From JBKECO01 sp047974745 (GTDB lineage: Bacteria > Bacillota > Clostridia > Lachnospirales > Lachnospiraceae), in assembly GCA_047974745.1 (NCBI GenBank), contig JBKECO010000003.1:186001-250000 (forward strand): a stretch of 64,000 nucleotides of DNA, read 5' to 3'. Below the pieces are notes generated by a model. The model worked only from the letters and a program-made list of their open reading frames with translations. It ran no database searches and had not been told where the DNA came from. This document shows, piece by piece, positions 27,153-35,544 of this stretch (position 1 is the stretch's first letter; every line of letters starts with the position of its first letter). A program made the position numbers and the translations under genes.

Positions 27153-29012
27153 ATGAACCAACTAGCACTATCCGACGAAATTTTGATGTCGATCGATAAA
27201 CCCGCAAGATATATCGGGAATGAAATTAATATGGTAAAAAAGAACCCCGAGGATGTTTCGATTCGTTTCGCCATGTGCTTCCCGGATGTCTATGAAATAG
27301 GGATGTCCCATCTGGGTATGCAGATTCTCTATGACATGTTCAACAAGCGAAGTGATGTATACTGTGAAAGAGTCTACTCCCCCTGGACAGATCTGCATAA
27401 GATCCTGAAAGAGAAGAAAATACCACTTTTTGCACTGGAGAGTCAGGATCCGGTAAAAGACTTTGATTTCCTTGGCATTACATTACAATATGAAATGTGT
27501 TATACCAATATTCTGCAGATTTTAGATCTGTCTGAGATCCCATTACTTTCTTGTGAAAGATCAGAGCAGGATCCTTTGGTGATCGGCGGTGGACCATGCT
27601 CTTATAATCCGGAACCAATCGCAGATTTCTTTGATATGTTTTATATCGGAGAAGGAGAAATCAGTTATGATGCACTGTTCGAGCTATACAAAAAGTGCAA
27701 AGTGCTTGGCTGGAATCGACAGCTGTTCTTGAAAATGGCATCACAAATACCCGGCATTTATGTTCCGTCCCTGTACGCTGTCGATTACTATGAGGATGGA
27801 ACGATCAAGAACTTTTCGCCTGTTGAGGAGAGCATTCCTGCAGTTATTTCAAAACAGATCGTGATGGATATTTCTGATTCGACCTATCCTGCGAAACCAG
27901 TTGTACCTTTTATCAAAGCGACACAGGATCGTGTCGTACTGGAAATCCAGCGCGGATGTATTCGCGGATGTCGATTCTGCCAGGCAGGAATGATCTACCG
28001 TCCCACAAGAGAGAAGGATGTTGAGGTTCTAAAAAGACAGGCTAAGGCTATACTTGAAAATACCGGTCATGAAGAAATATCCCTCAGTTCCCTCAGTTCA
28101 TCTGACTATTCGAAGCTGCCGGATTTGATTCAATTTCTGATAGAGGAATGTGAAGGAAAAGGAATTAATATTTCACTGCCTTCGTTGCGAATTGATTCGT
28201 TCTCCCTCGATGTGATGAATAAAGTACAAGATGTCCGTAAAAGCAGCCTGACTTTTGCACCAGAGGCTGGGTCCCAGCGGATGCGGGATGTTATCAATAA
28301 GGGGATCAGTGAGGAAGATATTATCCACGGAGCCGGAGCTGCATTTGAAGGCGGCTGGCAGAAAGTAAAGCTTTATTTTATGCTGGGACTTCCAACAGAA
28401 ACCACGGAGGATCAAATTGCGATCCCACAGCTTGCAAATGAAATTGCAGCAAGATACTATGAGATTCCGAAGGAAGAGCGCAATGGAAAATGTCAGATCA
28501 CGATTTCTACCTCTTTTTTCATTCCAAAGCCTTTTACACCGTTTCAATGGGCGCAAATGTACTCTAGAGAACATTATTTAAACAGTGCAAGAACGGTGAA
28601 TGAAGCAGTGAAGGAGCAGCTGAACAGGAAAAGCATACGATATAACTGGCATGATGCGGATGTTACGATTTTGGAGGGCGTGTTTGCCAGAGGTGACAGA
28701 AGACTATCCAAGACCATTCAGAATGCTTATGAAAATGGTTGTCTTTTTGATGCCTGGAGTGATCAGTTCGATTTTAACAGATGGCCTCAGGCCTTTGAGC
28801 AGACTGATATTGACCCAGACTTTTATACAATAAGACAGCGATCACTGGACGAAAAATTGCCCTGGGATTTTATTGATATTGGTGTTTCAAAAGATTTTAT
28901 GATAAAAGAGTGGGAGAGGGCTATGCAGTCAGAAATTACCGATAACTGTAAAACAAAATGCAGTGCTTGTGGAGCGACAGTTTATGGTGGAGGTGTTTGC
29001 TTTGAAAATTAG
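27153..29012 (+). CDS. B12-binding-type radical SAM protein of unknown function (TIGR03960-like)
   Basis: 619 residues. N-terminal domain (about 30-210) resembles a cobalamin-binding-type fold with FPDVYEIGMSHLG and IGGGPCSYNPEPIADFFD; the radical SAM motif is RGCIRGCRFCQAG near residues 269-275; LGLPTETTEDQ follows. The C-terminal end has CKTKCSACG...GGGVC, a likely metal-binding tail. In many bacteria it is fused to, or next to, a DUF2344 protein as here (11-base overlap). Substrate unknown; neighbours (RNase E/G, L21, L27) suggest RNA or ribosome modification. Confidence 0.88.
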   Translation: MNQLALSDEILMSIDKPARYIGNEINMVKKNPEDVSIRFAMCFPDVYEIGMSHLGMQILYDMFNKRSDVYCERVYSPWTDLHKILKEKKIPLFALESQDPVKDFDFLGITLQYEMCYTNILQILDLSEIPLLSCERSEQDPLVIGGGPCSYNPEPIADFFDMFYIGEGEISYDALFELYKKCKVLGWNRQLFLKMASQIPGIYVPSLYAVDYYEDGTIKNFSPVEESIPAVISKQIVMDISDSTYPAKPVVPFIKATQDRVVLEIQRGCIRGCRFCQAGMIYRPTREKDVEVLKRQAKAILENTGHEEISLSSLSSSDYSKLPDLIQFLIEECEGKGINISLPSLRIDSFSLDVMNKVQDVRKSSLTFAPEAGSQRMRDVINKGISEEDIIHGAGAAFEGGWQKVKLYFMLGLPTETTEDQIAIPQLANEIAARYYEIPKEERNGKCQITISTSFFIPKPFTPFQWAQMYSREHYLNSARTVNEAVKEQLNRKSIRYNWHDADVTILEGVFARGDRRLSKTIQNAYENGCLFDAWSDQFDFNRWPQAFEQTDIDPDFYTIRQRSLDEKLPWDFIDIGVSKDFMIKEWERAMQSEITDNCKTKCSACGATVYGGGVCFEN

Positions 29013-29709
29013 AATTGGATTTGAAAAACATGGCTCCATGAAGTACGTCGGTCACCTGGATTTTATGCGGTTCTTTCAAAAATGTATGCGTCTGGCTAAG
29101 ATTGATATTGCCTATTCGGGTGGTTTTTCACCACATCAGATCATGTCATTTGCATCTCCCCTTGGAGTTGGAGTTACCAGCGATGGAGACTATCTGGATA
29201 TTGAAGTGAATAGTTCAGGTACTTCAGAGGAATCAATTGCTGCACTCAATCGTATCATGGTGGATGGTATTAAAGTCATATCGTATCGTAAACTGGCTGA
29301 GACTGATCAAAAGGCTATGGCAGCAGTGACTGCGGCATCATACAGACTTACATATAAAAATCAGTCATCCATACCGGATGCCGGTATTCTTACAGAAATG
29401 TCAGAACTATTAAATCGAGATGTCTTGATGATCACAAAGAAAACCAAAAAATCAGAACGAGAAGTCAATTTGAGACCTCTCATTTATCAATTTTCCGTCT
29501 CTGAAGAAGATGGCCAGAATGGATTCAATTTGACCGTTTCAACAGGAAGTACGGATAATGTAAAGCCTGAGCTTGTGTTAGAAGCAATGTATCTGTCACT
29601 TGGGCAGGTATTTTTGCCAGATTGTTTCATGGTACATCGACTGGATACCTTTACATCAATAGGAAATTCCTTGATTTCTCTAAATAGAATAGGTGAGGAA
29701 ATTGAATAA
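29002..29709 (+). CDS. DUF2344 protein (TIGR03936-like), partner of the radical SAM gene
   Basis: 235 residues. DUF2344 N-terminus KIRIGFEKHGSMKYVGHLDF and the segment AYSGGFSPHQIMSFASPLGVG are diagnostic. Start is probably TTG at 29002, because GGAGG lies eight bases upstream; ATG at 28984 overlaps that site. No catalytic motif is obvious. The 11-base overlap with the radical SAM gene and an 8-base overlap with the RNase gene make this a tightly coupled trio. Function unknown. Confidence 0.85.
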   Translation: MKIRIGFEKHGSMKYVGHLDFMRFFQKCMRLAKIDIAYSGGFSPHQIMSFASPLGVGVTSDGDYLDIEVNSSGTSEESIAALNRIMVDGIKVISYRKLAETDQKAMAAVTAASYRLTYKNQSSIPDAGILTEMSELLNRDVLMITKKTKKSEREVNLRPLIYQFSVSEEDGQNGFNLTVSTGSTDNVKPELVLEAMYLSLGQVFLPDCFMVHRLDTFTSIGNSLISLNRIGEEIE

Positions 29710-30919
29710 GAGAATTGTTATAACGAAAGAAACTCTTAACAATGAAGAATTTATAGTAACCAGTCAGTTCGAGGACGACAGACTCGCAGAAATCAACTGC
29801 AGTAAGATGGATGAAAGAAGACTTCTAGAAAGAATCTGTATTGCAAAAGTAAAAAAAATGCAGGAGTCGATCCAGGCCGCATTCGTAGAATTAGAACCGG
29901 GAGTGATGGGCTATCTTCCCTATAATCAGATGATCGACCCCATTCCGATCAAGAGGCAAAGGGAAGCAAAGTGGTGCGAAGAAGATGAGCTTCTGGTGCA
30001 AGTCATTAAAGAACCTAGTGGAAATAAAGCGGCTGTCGTATCGTCAAAGCTCACATTAAGCGGCAATTTTGTTGTACTGACTACTGGCAATACTACGTTT
30101 GGAATGTCCAAAAAAATAACAGCTGAGAAAAGGCAGTCGATCAAAGAATTTTTTGCGGATCAGGAGAATGATCGTTTTGGAATCATTATGAGAAGCAGTT
30201 GTGAATCAGCTGCACTTTCAGAAATAAATGATGAGCTTGCGCGATATCAGGAACTTATGATTCAAATACTTGAGAAGTCTAAATATCGTACCTGCTTTTC
30301 AATTTTGTATGAAAGTATGCCTGCCTATATTAGACCGCTGCTTGGCCTCATTGTTGATGAAATGTCGGACAAACTATTCACTGACAGTTTGGATATTTTC
30401 CAGGAAATCACAAGGCATCAATCTTTAGGTCAGGTTGCAAACATAGCGAACTTGTACTTGGACACTTCGATCACCCTTTCGAGTCTGTATGGAATAAAAT
30501 ATAAAATAAAAGACGCTGTCAATAAGAAAGTATGGTTAAAATCCGGAGCTTATCTGATCTTAGAACTGACGGAGGCGTTGTTTGTAATTGATGTGAACAG
30601 TGGAAAGAATCAGAGCAGGAAAAAGGACTTTTTCTATGACATCAACCGTGAGGCTGCAAAGGAAATTGCGTTCCAGTTGAGACTTCGTAATATATCTGGA
30701 ATATGTATCATTGATTTTATCAATATGGAAGATCCGGAGCTGGAGAAAAAACTACTTCAGGATCTTCGGGACTTCTTGAAACAAGATTCTGTTCCATCCC
30801 GTGTAATAGATATTACAAAACTCGGTCTTGTGGAGGTGACTCGAAAGAAAATCAAAACAAGTCTGTATGAACAGTTGAGATCCGAACAGAAACAGACAAA
30901 TATCTTAGAATTCTATTGA
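29702..30919 (+). CDS. Ribonuclease E/G family protein, short form
   Basis: 405 residues. S1-like RNA-binding part near the N-terminus (IQAAFVELEPGVMGYLPYNQM) and the catalytic DNase-I-like domain with both magnesium Asp residues: Asp297 in VIDVNSGKN and Asp338 in IIDFINMEDPE, plus EIAFQLRLRNISGI. It stops about where family members usually continue into the CPxC zinc-link and small domain, so that tetramer-forming part is missing. The TTG start at 29702 has AGGTGA five bases upstream; a GTG at 29693 lies within that site. Confidence 0.85.
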   Translation: MNKRIVITKETLNNEEFIVTSQFEDDRLAEINCSKMDERRLLERICIAKVKKMQESIQAAFVELEPGVMGYLPYNQMIDPIPIKRQREAKWCEEDELLVQVIKEPSGNKAAVVSSKLTLSGNFVVLTTGNTTFGMSKKITAEKRQSIKEFFADQENDRFGIIMRSSCESAALSEINDELARYQELMIQILEKSKYRTCFSILYESMPAYIRPLLGLIVDEMSDKLFTDSLDIFQEITRHQSLGQVANIANLYLDTSITLSSLYGIKYKIKDAVNKKVWLKSGAYLILELTEALFVIDVNSGKNQSRKKDFFYDINREAAKEIAFQLRLRNISGICIIDFINMEDPELEKKLLQDLRDFLKQDSVPSRVIDITKLGLVEVTRKKIKTSLYEQLRSEQKQTNILEFY

Positions 30920-30944
30920 CATTTGACCTTGCTTTTGATATATT
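30916..30944 (+). promoter_or_regulatory. Promoter of rplU-prp-rpmA
   Basis: TTGACA (30916-30921), 17-base spacer, TATATT (30939-30944). The -35 box overlaps the stop codon of the RNase gene. Transcription would begin right at the L21 leader. Confidence 0.78.
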
Positions 30945-30950
30945 TTATGA

Positions 30951-31008
30951 GTATGCCGCACAGTGAGGTTAAAAAGACTGTCTTTGGGACAGCACCATAA
31001 CTGGCGAG
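30951..31008 (+). ncRNA. Ribosomal protein L21 leader RNA
   Basis: The region between the promoter and rplU contains GCCGCACAGTGAGG (from 30955), a hairpin CTGTC/GACAG with loop, and the ending ACCATAACTGGCGAG (to 31008). These match the Firmicutes L21 leader as I remember it (Rfam L21_leader), a structured 5' UTR thought to give autoregulation by L21. Boundaries are approximate. Confidence 0.75.
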
Positions 31009-31031
31009 TAATGATAAATAGGAGGTGCCAA

Positions 31032-31337
31032 ATGTACGCAATCATAGCAACAGGTGGAAAACAGTACAAAGTTTCTGAAGGCGATATCATTACCATTGAA
31101 AAGCTTGGTTTAGAAGCTGGTGAGAAAGTAACTTTCGATCAGGTTCTTGCAGTAAGTGATGGAGAAATGAAAGTTGGAGATTCTGTAGCGAAGGCTTCTG
31201 TAGAAGCTTCTGTAGTTAAAGAAGGCAGAGGAAAGAAAGTAATCGTATACAAGTACAAGAGAAAAACCGGTTATCACAAGAAGAATGGACATAGACAGTC
31301 ATTCACACGCGTGACGATCGACAAGATTAATGTATAA
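31032..31337 (+). CDS. rplU: 50S ribosomal protein L21
   Basis: 101 residues. Begins MYAIIATGGKQYKV, the family signature; the C-terminal part has YKRKTGYHKKNGHRQ, binding 23S rRNA. ATG at 31032 follows AGGAGG by six bases; the open frame upstream of it is leader RNA, not protein. First gene of rplU-prp-rpmA. Confidence 0.97.
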   Translation: MYAIIATGGKQYKVSEGDIITIEKLGLEAGEKVTFDQVLAVSDGEMKVGDSVAKASVEASVVKEGRGKKVIVYKYKRKTGYHKKNGHRQSFTRVTIDKINV

Positions 31338-31354
31338 TCATCAGGTATGACCAG

Positions 31355-31684
31355 ATGACTCGCGTTACGATTTACAGAAATACGAATGGGCAGTATACAG
31401 GTTTTGATTGCACAGGTCATGCTGCATTTGGTGAATATGGTCAGGATTTTGTTTGCGCTGGGGTTTCAGCCTTAGTTATCAATACGATAAATTCTATAGC
31501 CATATTCTCGAATGAAAAATTTGAGACTGACTCTGACGAAGAAACAGGGCGGATTACCCTTAATTTTCTTCAACCTGCTTATAAAGAAGCTGACCTATTC
31601 ATGAAGTCATTAGTTCTTGGCTTGCAGGCAATACAAAATAATTATGGAAATGATTATATCATTCTTAACTTCGAGGAGGTGTAA
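31355..31684 (+). CDS. prp: Ribosomal-processing cysteine protease Prp
   Basis: 109 residues. Cleaves the N-terminal extension from ribosomal protein L27 before its incorporation. Catalytic His22 (TGHAAFGEYG) and Cys34 (DFVCAGVSALV) are present with the usual 11-residue spacing. Lies 17 bases after rplU and 3 bases before rpmA, the conserved order in Firmicutes. The substrate site is visible in the next gene. Confidence 0.95.
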   Translation: MTRVTIYRNTNGQYTGFDCTGHAAFGEYGQDFVCAGVSALVINTINSIAIFSNEKFETDSDEETGRITLNFLQPAYKEADLFMKSLVLGLQAIQNNYGNDYIILNFEEV

Positions 31685-31687
31685 GAT

Positions 31688-31978
31688 ATGTTAACTATGA
31701 ACCTTCAGTTTTTTGCACATAAAAAGGGAGTTGGATCAACCAAAAATGGTCGTGACTCTGAGTCAAAGAGATTAGGTGCAAAGAGAGCAGATGGGCAGTT
31801 CGTGAAAGCTGGTAATATTCTATACAGACAGCGTGGAACAAGAATCCATCCTGGAAATAATGTTGGTATCGGTGGAGATGATACATTATTCGCATTAGTC
31901 GATGGTGTATTGAGATTCGAAAGAAAAGGAAGAGATAAAAAACAGGCTTCCGTTTATCCAGTGGCCAGCAACGAATAA
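31688..31978 (+). CDS. rpmA: 50S ribosomal protein L27 with cleavable N-terminus
   Basis: 96 residues as encoded. The first nine residues, MLTMNLQFF, form the Firmicutes extension; Prp is expected to cut between Phe9 and Ala10, exposing AHKKGVGSTKNGRDS, whose tail reaches the peptidyl transferase centre. GAGGTG precedes the ATG. A terminator-like hairpin follows, separating it from obgE. Confidence 0.97.
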   Translation: MLTMNLQFFAHKKGVGSTKNGRDSESKRLGAKRADGQFVKAGNILYRQRGTRIHPGNNVGIGGDDTLFALVDGVLRFERKGRDKKQASVYPVASNE

Positions 31979-31986
31979 GTAGACAG

Positions 31987-32026
31987 AATAGACTCGCTGT
32001 AATGGCTGAGTCTATTTTCTCTTTTT
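31987..32026 (+). terminator. Terminator or attenuator between rpmA and obgE
   Basis: AATAGACTC (31987-31995) / GAGTCTATT (32008-32016) followed by TTCTCTTTTT. It may end most L27 transcripts, letting some read into obgE. Confidence 0.78.
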
Positions 32027-32046
32027 GAGAAAAATAGAGGTGGAAT

Positions 32047-33330
32047 ATGTTTGCTGACAGAGCAAAAATTATTATTAAATCAGGAAAAGGTGGCAATGGA
32101 CATGTCAGCTTCCGAAGGGAAAAATATGTTCCTAATGGCGGACCGGACGGCGGCGATGGAGGCAAGGGCGGAGATGTCATTTTTCTGGTGGATGATGGAA
32201 TCAACACCCTCAGTGATTTTCGATTTAAACGCAAATTCAGTGCACAGAATGGGGAAGAGGGCGGAAAACGAAACTGTTCCGGCAAAAATGGACAGGATCT
32301 GATATTAAAGGTTCCCGAGGGGACCGTCATAAAAGATGCAGAATCAGGTAAAGTAATCGCAGATATGTCAGGCGAAAACAAAAAACAGGTCTTATTAAGA
32401 GGCGGCCGCGGAGGATTGGGAAATCAGAACTTTGCTACACCTACCATGCAGGCGCCTAAGTATGCTCAACCGGGAAAAGATGCTATCGAAATTGAAGTTC
32501 TCTTGGAGCTGAAGGTGATTGCAGATGTGGGGCTAGTAGGGTTTCCTAATGTAGGAAAGTCAACATTGCTGTCAAGAGTCACAAATGCTCAGCCTAAAAT
32601 CGCCAACTATCATTTTACTACATTGAACCCAAATCTTGGCGTTGTAGATCTGGGTGAGGGCAAGGGATTTGTCATTGCTGATATTCCAGGGCTGATTGAA
32701 GGTGCATCAGAAGGAGTTGGTCTGGGACTGGAATTTCTTCGTCATATAGATCGTACGAAGATCATTGTACATATGGTGGATGCTGCATCTGTAGAGGGAC
32801 GAGATCCAATCGAGGATATCCACGCAATCAATCGTGAACTTGAATCCTACGATCCAGAACTTTTGAAAAAGCCTCAGATCATAGCAGCAAATAAGATAGA
32901 TGCGATCTTTGAAGGGGAAAATGAGATCATTTCGAAGCTGAAAAATGAATTTGAGACAAAGAATATTAAGGTCTTTCCAATATCAGCTGTGAGTGGTTTG
33001 GGATTACGGGAGCTTATGTTCTATATTCAGGATATGCTATCTGCCATGCCGGATGAAATTATTGTTTATGAGTCAGAGTTTGATCCTGCACTCCTGTTCT
33101 TTAAGGAAGAATCCTATACCGTAGAAAAAGATGAAGAAGGAAATTATATTGTTGAAGGTCCAAAAATCGAGAAGATGCTCGGTTATACGAATATCGAGTC
33201 CGAAAAGGGATTTTTATTCTTTCAGAAATTTCTAAAGGAACAAGGAATACTTGATGATCTTGTGAATCTTGGGATTGAGGACGGAGATACTGTCAAAATT
33301 TATGGTCATCAATTTGAATACTATAAATAG
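32047..33330 (+). CDS. obgE: GTPase Obg (CgtA)
   Basis: 427 residues. Ribosome assembly and stress GTPase. Gly-rich Obg domain (about 1-158; GGPDGGDGGKGGDV), G domain with G1 GFPNVGKST, G3 DIPGLIEGASEG, G4 NKID, and the C-terminal OCT domain (about 345-427) typical of Firmicutes Obg. ATG at 32047 follows GAGGTGG. The usual L21-L27-Obg arrangement. Confidence 0.97.
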   Translation: MFADRAKIIIKSGKGGNGHVSFRREKYVPNGGPDGGDGGKGGDVIFLVDDGINTLSDFRFKRKFSAQNGEEGGKRNCSGKNGQDLILKVPEGTVIKDAESGKVIADMSGENKKQVLLRGGRGGLGNQNFATPTMQAPKYAQPGKDAIEIEVLLELKVIADVGLVGFPNVGKSTLLSRVTNAQPKIANYHFTTLNPNLGVVDLGEGKGFVIADIPGLIEGASEGVGLGLEFLRHIDRTKIIVHMVDAASVEGRDPIEDIHAINRELESYDPELLKKPQIIAANKIDAIFEGENEIISKLKNEFETKNIKVFPISAVSGLGLRELMFYIQDMLSAMPDEIIVYESEFDPALLFFKEESYTVEKDEEGNYIVEGPKIEKMLGYTNIESEKGFLFFQKFLKEQGILDDLVNLGIEDGDTVKIYGHQFEYYK

Positions 33331-33393
33331 CTGACTGCTTTGAACAGAGCATCAGCCGATCCAGGTATAATAGATTACAATAATATAATTATG

Positions 33394-33408
33394 TCTACAT
33401 ATTGTAGA
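33394..33408 (+). repeat. Small palindrome upstream of yhbY
   Basis: TCTACA / TGTAGA separated by TAT, 14 bases before the yhbY start and just after two TATAAT hexamers (33366-33371, 33384-33389) that lack a well-spaced -35. Possibly a weak promoter/operator region; uncertain. Confidence 0.3.
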
Positions 33409-33422
33409 TAGAAGGGAATTTT

Positions 33423-33734
33423 ATGCTGCATAGTAAACAAAGAGCATACTTGATGAAATTAGCATCAAATACACAGCCTATTTTTCAAATCGGAAAGGCA
33501 TCCTTAACACCTGAAATCGTAGCTGCAGTAAGCGATGCGCTTGAAAAAAGGGAATTGATCAAAATTACAGTTTTAAAGAACTGTTTCGATGATCCAAGAG
33601 AAATGGCGTCCATACTTGCGGAGCGTACACATTCAGAAGTGGTTCAGGTGATAGGAAAGAAAATCGTACTTTTTCGAATTTCAAAAAAGAAACCTAAAAT
33701 CGAGCTTCCACAGGTTAAAAATACACAGCTGTAG
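33423..33734 (+). CDS. YhbY family RNA-binding protein (CRM domain)
   Basis: 103 residues, a single CRM domain. KQRAYLMKLA near the start, IFQIGKASLTPE in the middle and the GxxG-type loop at VIGKKIVLFR. Associates with pre-50S ribosomal particles in other bacteria. Placed between obgE and nadD, the conserved clostridial position. Confidence 0.92.
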   Translation: MLHSKQRAYLMKLASNTQPIFQIGKASLTPEIVAAVSDALEKRELIKITVLKNCFDDPREMASILAERTHSEVVQVIGKKIVLFRISKKKPKIELPQVKNTQL

Positions 33735-33749
33735 GAGTGTTTTCAAATA

Positions 33750-34373
33750 ATGGTGGATGAGATGAAGCAAAAAATAGGAATTATGGGTGGGACATTTGAT
33801 CCGATTCATAATGGACATCTAATAATAGCTCAAAGTGCTGCAGACGAATTTGATCTCGATCAGGTTCTTTTCATACCGACTGGTCGTTCTCCTCATAAAG
33901 ATGCCGACGAGGTAACAGATGGAGAAAAGCGGTGTGTCATGGTGCAAAAAGCAATATCAGAGAACAAAAAGTTTCAGCTTTCAAAAATCGAATTAAAAAA
34001 CACCGGAACAAGCTATACATTTGAAACGTTAGAAAAACTAAGTATGAAATTTCGTGATGCGACTCTCTATTTTATTATGGGAGGAGATTCATTAAAGGAT
34101 TTTGAATATTGGCGGGAGCCTGAGCAAATCTGCAGATTTGCAACGATCTTAGCCGCAGTTCGAGATGAGATCGATGGACCTGATATGGATCGATATATTT
34201 CGCATATAAAACGTAAGTATCATGCAAAAATTTACAAACTTCATTCTCCAAATTATTCAATTTCTTCAAAGGAGATCCGAAAGCGAGTGCATGATGGAAA
34301 ATCAATTCGTTATATGGTACCAAAGCAGGTGGAAGGCTTTATAAATAGAGAAAATCTTTATCTTGATATCTAA
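33750..34373 (+). CDS. nadD: Nicotinate-nucleotide adenylyltransferase
   Basis: 207 residues. Adenylates nicotinate mononucleotide to deamido-NAD. Motifs GGTFDPIHNGHLIIA (about 12-26) and SISSKEIRKRV near residue 170. The ATG at 33750 is given; ATG at 33762 is an alternative as the Shine-Dalgarno AGGAG is rather far from the first. Followed by yqeK and rsfS as in Bacillus nadD-yqeK-yqeL. Confidence 0.95.
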   Translation: MVDEMKQKIGIMGGTFDPIHNGHLIIAQSAADEFDLDQVLFIPTGRSPHKDADEVTDGEKRCVMVQKAISENKKFQLSKIELKNTGTSYTFETLEKLSMKFRDATLYFIMGGDSLKDFEYWREPEQICRFATILAAVRDEIDGPDMDRYISHIKRKYHAKIYKLHSPNYSISSKEIRKRVHDGKSIRYMVPKQVEGFINRENLYLDI

Positions 34374-34392
34374 AAATGTGCGAGGATATGGC

Positions 34393-35001
34393 ATGACAGA
34401 ACAATTGATCGCTATAAAAAAGGATTTGAAAAAGAAATTAACAAAACATCGAATGGAGCATACAGTTGGTGTAATGTATATGGCAGCTGCTCTTGCCATG
34501 CAGCATGATATTGATGTAGAAAAGGCGATGACAGCAGGTCTATTGCATGATTGCGCTAAAAGCATGAAGGATCCTGACCAGCTTGAGGTCTGTTTGATCA
34601 ATAACATGAAGATGAGACATGTTGAGCTGAACAATCCATCTTTATTGCATGCAAAAGCCGGCGTATGCCTTGCACAGAATAAATATGGAATCACGGATGC
34701 TGAGGTCTTAAATGCAATCGCTGTTCATACGACAGGGGAACCAGATATGACGACTCTTGAAAAAATCATTTTTGTTTCCGACTATATTGAACCAAACAGA
34801 AAACATATTCCGGAACTGAAGGAAATAAGAAAAACAGCATTTTTTGATTTGGATCTAGCGGTATATATGGTATTAAAAGAGACGATCGCATTTTTGGAAG
34901 AGTCAGATCGTGTTATGGATACGCTAACACTGGATGCATTTGATTATTATAAAGAAATCATTCAAAACAGAATGAACAAACAAGAGAAACAGGACAGGTA
35001 A
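34393..35001 (+). CDS. yqeK: YqeK family diadenosine tetraphosphate hydrolase (HD domain)
   Basis: 202 residues. HD-domain phosphohydrolase that splits Ap4A symmetrically (family knowledge). HD motifs: HTVGVMYMA, GLLHDCAKS, HTTGEPDMTTLEKIIFVSDYIEPNR. ATG at 34393 follows CGAGG; the earlier TTG at 34363 lacks a site and overlaps nadD. Middle gene of nadD-yqeK-rsfS. Confidence 0.93.
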   Translation: MTEQLIAIKKDLKKKLTKHRMEHTVGVMYMAAALAMQHDIDVEKAMTAGLLHDCAKSMKDPDQLEVCLINNMKMRHVELNNPSLLHAKAGVCLAQNKYGITDAEVLNAIAVHTTGEPDMTTLEKIIFVSDYIEPNRKHIPELKEIRKTAFFDLDLAVYMVLKETIAFLEESDRVMDTLTLDAFDYYKEIIQNRMNKQEKQDR

Positions 35002-35003
35002 GA

Positions 35004-35020
35004 CAGATATGACATATCTG
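35004..35020. repeat. 17-base perfect palindrome between yqeK and rsfS
   Basis: CAGATATG-A-CATATCTG, eight-base arms around a single base, two bases after the yqeK stop codon. Looks more like a protein-binding dyad than an RNA hairpin, because the loop would be one base. Confidence 0.5.
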
Positions 35021-35053
35021 ATGGATAAAAGATAAAACAGAAAGGGTACCAAA

Positions 35054-35419
35054 ATGAATTCAATAACACTGGCAAAGCTGGCATGTGCAGCTTTAGATGA
35101 AAAAAAAGCAGAAGATGTAAAAGTCATCGATATCTCAGAGATATCTGTAATGGCTGACTATTTTATTGTTGCAAATGGATCGAATCAAAATCAGCTTCTT
35201 GCAATGAAAGATGCAGTAGATGAAGCAATGCATAAAGAAGGTATTTCTCCAAAACAAATTGAAGGAAACAATCATTCCTCATGGATCTTGATGGATTATG
35301 GCGATATCATTGTGCACTTATTTTCAAAAGAGGATCGTTTGTTCTATGATCTTGAAAGGATCTGGAGAGATGGAAAAATCATGGGGATCAGTGATCTTAC
35401 AGCCATGAAAGGCGAATAA
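35054..35419 (+). CDS. rsfS: Ribosome silencing factor RsfS
   Basis: 121 residues. Binds L14 on the 50S subunit and blocks subunit joining in poor conditions. Family segments: VKVIDISEISVMADYFIVANGSN split around residues 24-46, and HSSWILMDYGDIIVHLF. AAAGGG precedes the ATG. Last gene of this operon; a long bidirectional terminator follows. Confidence 0.95.
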   Translation: MNSITLAKLACAALDEKKAEDVKVIDISEISVMADYFIVANGSNQNQLLAMKDAVDEAMHKEGISPKQIEGNNHSSWILMDYGDIIVHLFSKEDRLFYDLERIWRDGKIMGISDLTAMKGE

Positions 35420-35449
35420 TTTAATTTCAAACCAATTCACAACTATGAT

Positions 35450-35494
35450 AAACGAGGTGATCTGCCAAGAAATATTTGGCAAATCATCTCGTTT
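35450..35494. terminator. Bidirectional terminator between rsfS and lexA
   Basis: About 19 paired bases: AAACGAGGTGAT, TGCCAA / TTGGCA, ATCATCTCGTTT with one mismatch pair; A and T runs flank it on both strands. It serves the converging rsfS and lexA transcripts. Confidence 0.85.
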
Positions 35495-35544
35495 AATTTG
35501 AACAAACAGTAACCTTTAGGAAAACAAAACAGTGTCTCTTCAGC

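Noticed and set aside
29002..29709. Frameshift splitting a fused radical SAM-DUF2344 gene
   Set aside because: Both genes have proper ends, the second has a good ribosome binding site, and the unfused form is common in clostridia.
31695..32381. Long minus-strand open frame opposite rpmA and obgE
   Set aside because: The Pro-rich product is the complement of the Gly-rich Obg domain; the plus-strand genes are certain.
33331..33422. Standard sigma-A promoter ahead of yhbY
   Set aside because: Two TATAAT hexamers are present but no -35 box lies at 16-18 bases; the nearest TTGAAC is 20 bases away.
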